Below, in pieces: positions 40,101 through 43,319 of a DNA stretch of 43,319 bases; positions within the stretch are counted from its first letter, which is position 1, and each line of letters opens with the position of its first letter. Origin of the DNA: Bifidobacterium imperatoris. GTDB lineage: Bacteria > Actinomycetota > Actinomycetes > Actinomycetales > Bifidobacteriaceae. The stretch covers positions 1-43,319 of the forward strand of contig NZ_NMWV01000021.1 of NCBI RefSeq assembly GCF_002860405.1, written 5' to 3'. The notes below the pieces were generated by a model. It saw only the letters and a list, made by a program, of their open reading frames with translations. It did not search any database and was not told the DNA's origin. Made by a program: the position numbers and the translations under genes.

Positions 40101-42872
40101 CGCACGCCGAATTACGCCAGCGCCAACTACAACCGTATCCAATTCACACCAGTGAAGGCCAAGGCCATTCGCGCCACCTTCACGCCGCAAGCTGGCATGG
40201 CTGTAGGCATTAAGGAAATCGAGGCCTACAACACTGGTATCAAGCCGACCGGTGCTTCTGAGAATCAGGCACCTGAAGTTGACGCCTATGTTTCCTCCAG
40301 CACAGCATCCGGCGCCACCCTCGTCGGTACCGTGAAGGATGACGGTTTGCCGGCCGATGGTGAGATCTCCACCAAGTGGGAACTCGTCTCCGGTCCGGAA
40401 GGCGGCACCGCCAAGTTCGTGGACGATACGGCTGCCAGCACCACCGTCACCTTCAATAAGGAAGGCGACTATGTGCTGAAGCTCACCGCATCCGATGGTG
40501 AACTGAGCACTGACAAGCAGATCACCGTGCATGGCATCCCGTCTGACGGGACCGTGAACGTGGCCCCGCAGTCCTCCGCCTCCGCCAGCTACACCAACGG
40601 CTACCAGCCAAAGGATAATGCCAAGAAGGTCGTCGATGGTCAGGTGGTGTATACCAACACTCCGAACGAGACCTGGAACAACTGGGGAGACAACACTGGC
40701 GTTGAGCCGTGGCTGCAACTGCAGTGGTCCGGCAAGGTGCCGTTGAAGAAGGCCAAGCTGTACTTCTGGACTGACGGCGGCGGCGTGCCGATGGTCAGCT
40801 CCTGGAAGTTGCAGTATGCCGACGCTGACGGCAACTGGCAGGATGTGAAGCTGGCTGACGGTCAGTCCTACACCACGAACCAGAATCAGGGCAACGAGGT
40901 GAAGTTCGCCGAAACCATCGAAACCGACAAGTTGCGTGTGGTCTTCCCGAAGGGTGCGATTGTGGGTGCCTCCGAGTTTGAGACATACGCCATCGAGCCG
41001 CAGTCCGTGGACGAGGTGAGCCGCATGGTGCAGACCGGCACCAAGGCCGCCGATCTCAACCTGCCGAAGACGGTAAGCGCCACTTACACCGATGGTTCCC
41101 GCCGTGACCTCGCAGTCACTTGGGGCAATGTAACCGATGCTCAGCTGGTCGATGGCGCCAACATCGATGTGAAGGGTACGGTTGCCGGTGCTCTGAGTGG
41201 TTCAGTGGCACATGTTTCCGTTCGCTCCGATGCCAACGCGCAGACCAAGGGCAACGCTCAGCCGGTTGAACAAACCGTCTACCAGAACTCCAAGTCCATC
41301 GATCTGCCTGCCACGGTTCCGGTAAAGTTCCCGAACGGTGTGAACGATGACCGCGAAGTCACTTGGAAGACCGCCGACGTCAAGGCCATCGATCTGACCA
41401 AGGTTGGTGACTACACGGTAAGCGGCACCGTCAAGGACGGTTCCTCTGATGCGGCCGCAACACTGACTGTACATGTGGTTACCGATCCGAACGGTTCCTC
41501 CGAGCCGGAGCCGGAACCCGAACCGCTGACCGGTTGGATTGAAGGCAAGGCTACGAACACCTCGGCTTCTGCTGAAGCCAGCTGGTCCAAGGCCGAAGGC
41601 AAGCTCAACGACGGCGTAGTCGTTGATGACACTTGGCCCGATACCGACGATCAGGACGTGAACGCCAAGGTCTGGGGATCCTGGGGTGCTGCCGTTGATG
41701 GCATGTACGCTCAGTATGACTTCGGCCAGAACGTGACCGTGGATTCCAGCCGCGCCCAGTTCTGGGCAAACTTCGCCGAAACTGATGATGCCAAGGGCGG
41801 TCTGGAAATTCCAGACGCTTGGAAGATTCAGTACCTCGCTGAGGACGGTTCCTGGAAGGATGTTGAGTCCACTGACGATGGTGCGTACCAGACCGTGCGC
41901 AACTCGCCTGCCGCTCGCGCCACCGAGAACGATGGTTGGAGCACCGTGACCTTCAAGCCAGTCACCACCAAGTCGCTGCGACTCGTACTCACCCCGCACA
42001 CCGGCACCGGTACTTTCGGTGCGGCAGTGGCCGAATGGGGCGTGCACGCTGTCGATAAGACCGAGCCTGAGCCCGAGCAGGTGGATAAGACCGCGCTCCA
42101 GTCCGCTCTCGAGGCAGCCAACAGTCTCGACGGCACCAAGTTCGCCGCCGATGCATATGCCGAGTTCCAGCAGGCTATCGCCTCTGCGCAGGCTGTCTAC
42201 GATGCTGCCGATGCTACTGCCGAAGATGTTGCCAAGGCTGTCGAAGCGCTGAATGCCGCTCAAGACAAGCTCAAGGGCTACACTCTGGCCGACGCACAGG
42301 CTAAGAGCGATCTGCAGACTTTGGTTGATCAGGCCAAGCAAGCCAAGGCTGATTCCTCCAAATACACAGATGATTCATTCAAGGCCGCCAAGCTGGATGA
42401 GGCTATCGAGGCTGGTGAAGCCGCGCTTGCCAAGGGCGATCAGGCTCTGGCCACTGAGGTTTCCGGTGCTACTGCCGGTCTGAAGACTGCTCTGAAGACC
42501 TTGGTCAAGAAGGTCGTCAAGGACAATCTCCAGACTTCGATTGATCGTGCTAGCAAGGCTGACAAGTCGAAGTACACCGAGAAGGCTTGGAATGCGTTGC
42601 AGGATGCCATCAAGGCTGCGCAGACGGTCTTCGACAATGCTGATGCCACGCAGTCGGAAGTCGATGCCGCTCAGGACGCACTTGACAAGGCCTACTACAA
42701 CATCAAGGGTGAGCAGAAGCCAGGTTCTCAGCAGCCCGGTGTGACTGACGGCAAGAAGAAGGGTGGCTTGACCGACACTGGTGCTGCGGTATCCGCAGTG
42801 GCAGCTGCAGCGGTGCTGCTCGCCGCAGCAGGTGTGACCATCCTGAAGCGCCGCCAATCCGGTACCCGATAA
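37116..42872 (+). CDS. hypBA2: Cell-surface beta-L-arabinobiosidase, glycoside hydrolase family 121
   Basis: Releases beta-arabinobiose from hydroxyproline-linked arabinooligosaccharides outside the cell. The 1918-residue protein has a signal peptide (about 1-33, ending TANAAD) and the GH121 catalytic region (about 40-850). That region contains two EF-hand-like loops, DANKNGYITNEQF at 672 and DLNGDGKVNNQD at 719. Then come discoidin-like modules (about 895-1040, 1146-1296, 1470-1648), Ig-like modules (about 1049-1140, 1297-1372, 1382-1456) and three FIVAR-type helical repeats (about 1655-1870). The C-terminus has LTDTG (1885-1889), a hydrophobic segment and KRRQSGTR, so it is anchored in wall or membrane; LTDTG departs from LPXTG. 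Slightly shorter than the roughly 1940 residues I recall for HypBA2. Own promoter. Confidence 0.93.
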   Translation: MHQSARKRWLASVGAVAAVATLATGGAFTANAADTMSHPNADVAYPTFTGSSDPMKTAENTVSYNPTTSYLAETFAKDQANGAGTDTDHDFWIDSILARTGAQPNGKSSNSKGDYTYEGSDGNNYLFTRGRAAYMYTHTPGRLGFVGDTAYWDQTSQNGYTITVEADGKTQTLNEDTSQRKQTPSYFKTVFQTSGKTLKITEVKYITNNNVMVTNLTVESTADRDVTITAASPFATTGDDGAAELTGRFNVKNNLTTIYPRFSGNDFTVSSGKLTSTLSLKSGEAQTTKLQLGLIANELPDSTTEYEARYTGDLKDPAASYKDSVTTYNQWWVDNAPYVDTPEDNIDKTVVYRWWLSRFNMLDANMPGNTFQYPTSIEGVLGYNNQIVLTSGMFMMDTKWFRNPEYSYGTWLSAGDTAKKGKSGYYYYHDNPGDPANWNHSYTQYITRAGWDSYKVHGGPSTVAEKLADQGAEDVQGLLNSNTESDNNDNQNNNKNSLIDWSWWSMTGNDADAVSFSEPGRSGQRMDRADGSANMWANANAAAQAYKAAGDTANAEKMQKIADNIKQDVLDNLWDSSDNLIKHKWLSDGAFAKYKEINNYYPYSEGLMPTGNSDYNQALRLFADSDEFPIFPFFTANQADKAALNFPGSNNFSIINAQPLLQVYSSGIRNYDANKNGYITNEQFKKLLYWVAFAHYQGGNNEYPDQNEFWNEDNNNVGDLNGDGKVNNQDKNLDAAQNGGKITYRSWIHHTQLGTTNWTMIEDVAGMVPREDNKIELNPIEIPGWNYFTVNNLSYHGQDVSIVWDKDGSHYGGPAGYSLYVGGKLAFTSDKLAHLIYDPSAGTVEDADKAGVTITSATGSDLKAANQVAFTADQRVTDLFAKAGTNVDSASKSTTNVAEGGSTEATYNDAKGYEKENAVDGKTVMESFWGTKGSKNKTDSLTVTFKNGAQDIDDIRLYYYQTSSSQTISGYAEPANYKLEYQKEDGTWVPIEGQVRTPNYASANYNRIQFTPVKAKAIRATFTPQAGMAVGIKEIEAYNTGIKPTGASENQAPEVDAYVSSSTASGATLVGTVKDDGLPADGEISTKWELVSGPEGGTAKFVDDTAASTTVTFNKEGDYVLKLTASDGELSTDKQITVHGIPSDGTVNVAPQSSASASYTNGYQPKDNAKKVVDGQVVYTNTPNETWNNWGDNTGVEPWLQLQWSGKVPLKKAKLYFWTDGGGVPMVSSWKLQYADADGNWQDVKLADGQSYTTNQNQGNEVKFAETIETDKLRVVFPKGAIVGASEFETYAIEPQSVDEVSRMVQTGTKAADLNLPKTVSATYTDGSRRDLAVTWGNVTDAQLVDGANIDVKGTVAGALSGSVAHVSVRSDANAQTKGNAQPVEQTVYQNSKSIDLPATVPVKFPNGVNDDREVTWKTADVKAIDLTKVGDYTVSGTVKDGSSDAAATLTVHVVTDPNGSSEPEPEPEPLTGWIEGKATNTSASAEASWSKAEGKLNDGVVVDDTWPDTDDQDVNAKVWGSWGAAVDGMYAQYDFGQNVTVDSSRAQFWANFAETDDAKGGLEIPDAWKIQYLAEDGSWKDVESTDDGAYQTVRNSPAARATENDGWSTVTFKPVTTKSLRLVLTPHTGTGTFGAAVAEWGVHAVDKTEPEPEQVDKTALQSALEAANSLDGTKFAADAYAEFQQAIASAQAVYDAADATAEDVAKAVEALNAAQDKLKGYTLADAQAKSDLQTLVDQAKQAKADSSKYTDDSFKAAKLDEAIEAGEAALAKGDQALATEVSGATAGLKTALKTLVKKVVKDNLQTSIDRASKADKSKYTEKAWNALQDAIKAAQTVFDNADATQSEVDAAQDALDKAYYNIKGEQKPGSQQPGVTDGKKKGGLTDTGAAVSAVAAAAVLLAAAGVTILKRRQSGTR

Positions 42873-42910
42873 TCCAATCCATTTGGTTTAGTCGGCCATA
42901 GTATCAGTAC

Positions 42911-42939
42911 AGCCCTCGCCAGCGCGGGGGCTGTCTTTT
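42911..42939 (+). terminator. Intrinsic terminator of hypBA2
   Basis: AGCCCTCGC and GCGGGGGCT form a 9-base-pair stem (one T-G pair) around CAGC, followed by GTCTTTT. The insertion sequence starts 11 bases later. Confidence 0.9.
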
Positions 42940-42949
42940 GCTTGATAAT

Positions 42950-43319
42950 CGAGGTGCCTCATTTGAAAATGAGCGCGTAATCCGGAGTGGTGCCTCACCT
43001 GTGGTGAGCGTGAAATCCTAGTCCGCGTCGGCTTGTGGGGTTTCGTCGTCTTCCGGTTCGACGCCCGCGATCCGGGCGAGCGTCTTGTTCAAGTATGCCA
43101 TGTCCGGGCCCATGCGTCTGGCCAGCCGCGCGGTGCGCGGTGCCGCCAGTGCTTCGAGCCGGTCCTGGATGTCGTGGATGCGGCGGACGAGCTCGGCCGG
43201 GTTCACGGTCGCGAGCGTGTGTTCGATCTCCTCTCGCTTGTCGTCGGGTATGAAGCCGGGGCCGCCGGCGGCCCTGTCCGCCTCGTCGAACTCCTTGAGC
43301 CGCTCCCACGGGGTGCGTG
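42950..43319 (-). mobile_element. Insertion sequence, second copy in inverted orientation (right edge of window)
   Basis: This stretch is the reverse complement of 139-508, as far as it can be followed, with no difference noticed. The outer tip (CGAGGTGCCTC) is at 42950. The bases beyond the tip differ between the two copies (CAGCAG at the left, GATTATC side at the right), so these are two separate junctions. The element continues beyond the window. Confidence 0.85.
43018..43319 (-). CDS. Transposase, C-terminal part, second copy
   Basis: The last 100 residues of the same transposase as at 3-440, on the opposite strand, from RVYDAPRTPWERL-side sequence to the acidic end PQADAD. Its 5' part is outside the window. 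The family is not fixed for the same reason as for the first copy. Confidence 0.65.
   Translation of the reverse strand, partial: RTPWERLKEFDEADRAAGGPGFIPDDKREEIEHTLATVNPAELVRRIHDIQDRLEALAAPRTARLARRMGPDMAYLNKTLARIAGVEPEDDETPQADAD

Noticed and set aside
37959..40718. Long open frame (919 residues) antisense to hypBA2
   Set aside because: It mirrors the codon bias of hypBA2, has low-complexity Val/Gly-rich sequence and no recognisable domain.

Overview
The window looks like a chromosomal segment of Bifidobacterium longum or a very close relative. The genes are dense and of moderately high GC. The strongest species-level clue is the arabinan-sugar locus: a 658-residue GH127 enzyme whose catalytic residues fall at exactly the numbers reported for HypBA1 of B. 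longum (E322, E338, C340, C415, C417, C418), followed by a 1918-residue cell-surface GH121 protein of the HypBA2 type.

Layout. (i) 1-508 and 42950-43319 are inverted copies of the same insertion-sequence end, both cut by the window edges, so the roughly 42 kb between them is bracketed by inverted repeats. The left copy abuts a gene that appears to lack its 5' end. (ii) 1044-4610 (minus) is zwf-opcA-pgl, the oxidative entry to the pentose phosphate route, with a small palindromic element between opcA and pgl. (iii) 4967-12260 holds housekeeping genes: a membrane-anchored serine hydrolase, tRNA-Lys, a C69 dipeptidase, a family 2 glycosyltransferase, a TetR regulator and ftsY. (iv) 12566-16340 is the ammonium block amtB-glnK-glnD, with an array of palindromes between glnK and glnD. 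(v) 16508-24319 holds a MATE exporter, a 622-base intergenic region with a cluster of DnaA-box-like sites and three tandem 53-base palindromes, then dnaB-murT-gatD with overlapping stops and starts, a small phasin-like protein and an ABC1/UbiB-type kinase.

(vi) 24475-29418 is an alpha-galactoside module: an MFS transporter, a LacI regulator and a GH36 alpha-galactosidase. Copies of an ATACCGGTAT-type operator lie in the spacers of two well-formed promoters and upstream of the regulator itself. (vii) 29531-42939 is the module for hydroxyproline-linked beta-L-arabinooligosaccharides: a second LacI regulator, a solute-binding lipoprotein gene broken by an in-frame amber codon, two ABC permeases, hypBA1 (GH127) and hypBA2 (GH121). 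HypBA2 would release beta-arabinobiose outside the cell, the ABC transporter would import it using an ATPase encoded elsewhere, and HypBA1 would split it to arabinose in the cytoplasm. The GH43 arabinofuranosidase usually found after hypBA2 is not in the window; the insertion sequence begins there instead.

The features most worth a second look are non-coding: the DnaA-box cluster upstream of dnaB, the two unrelated palindrome arrays, the GCTCCCCTCA-ended miniature elements, and the promoter-operator architecture of the two LacI modules. I do not see a new multi-gene defence or mobile system. Coordinates, motifs and repeats were read directly from the sequence; functions rest on recalled family knowledge, and no database search was run.
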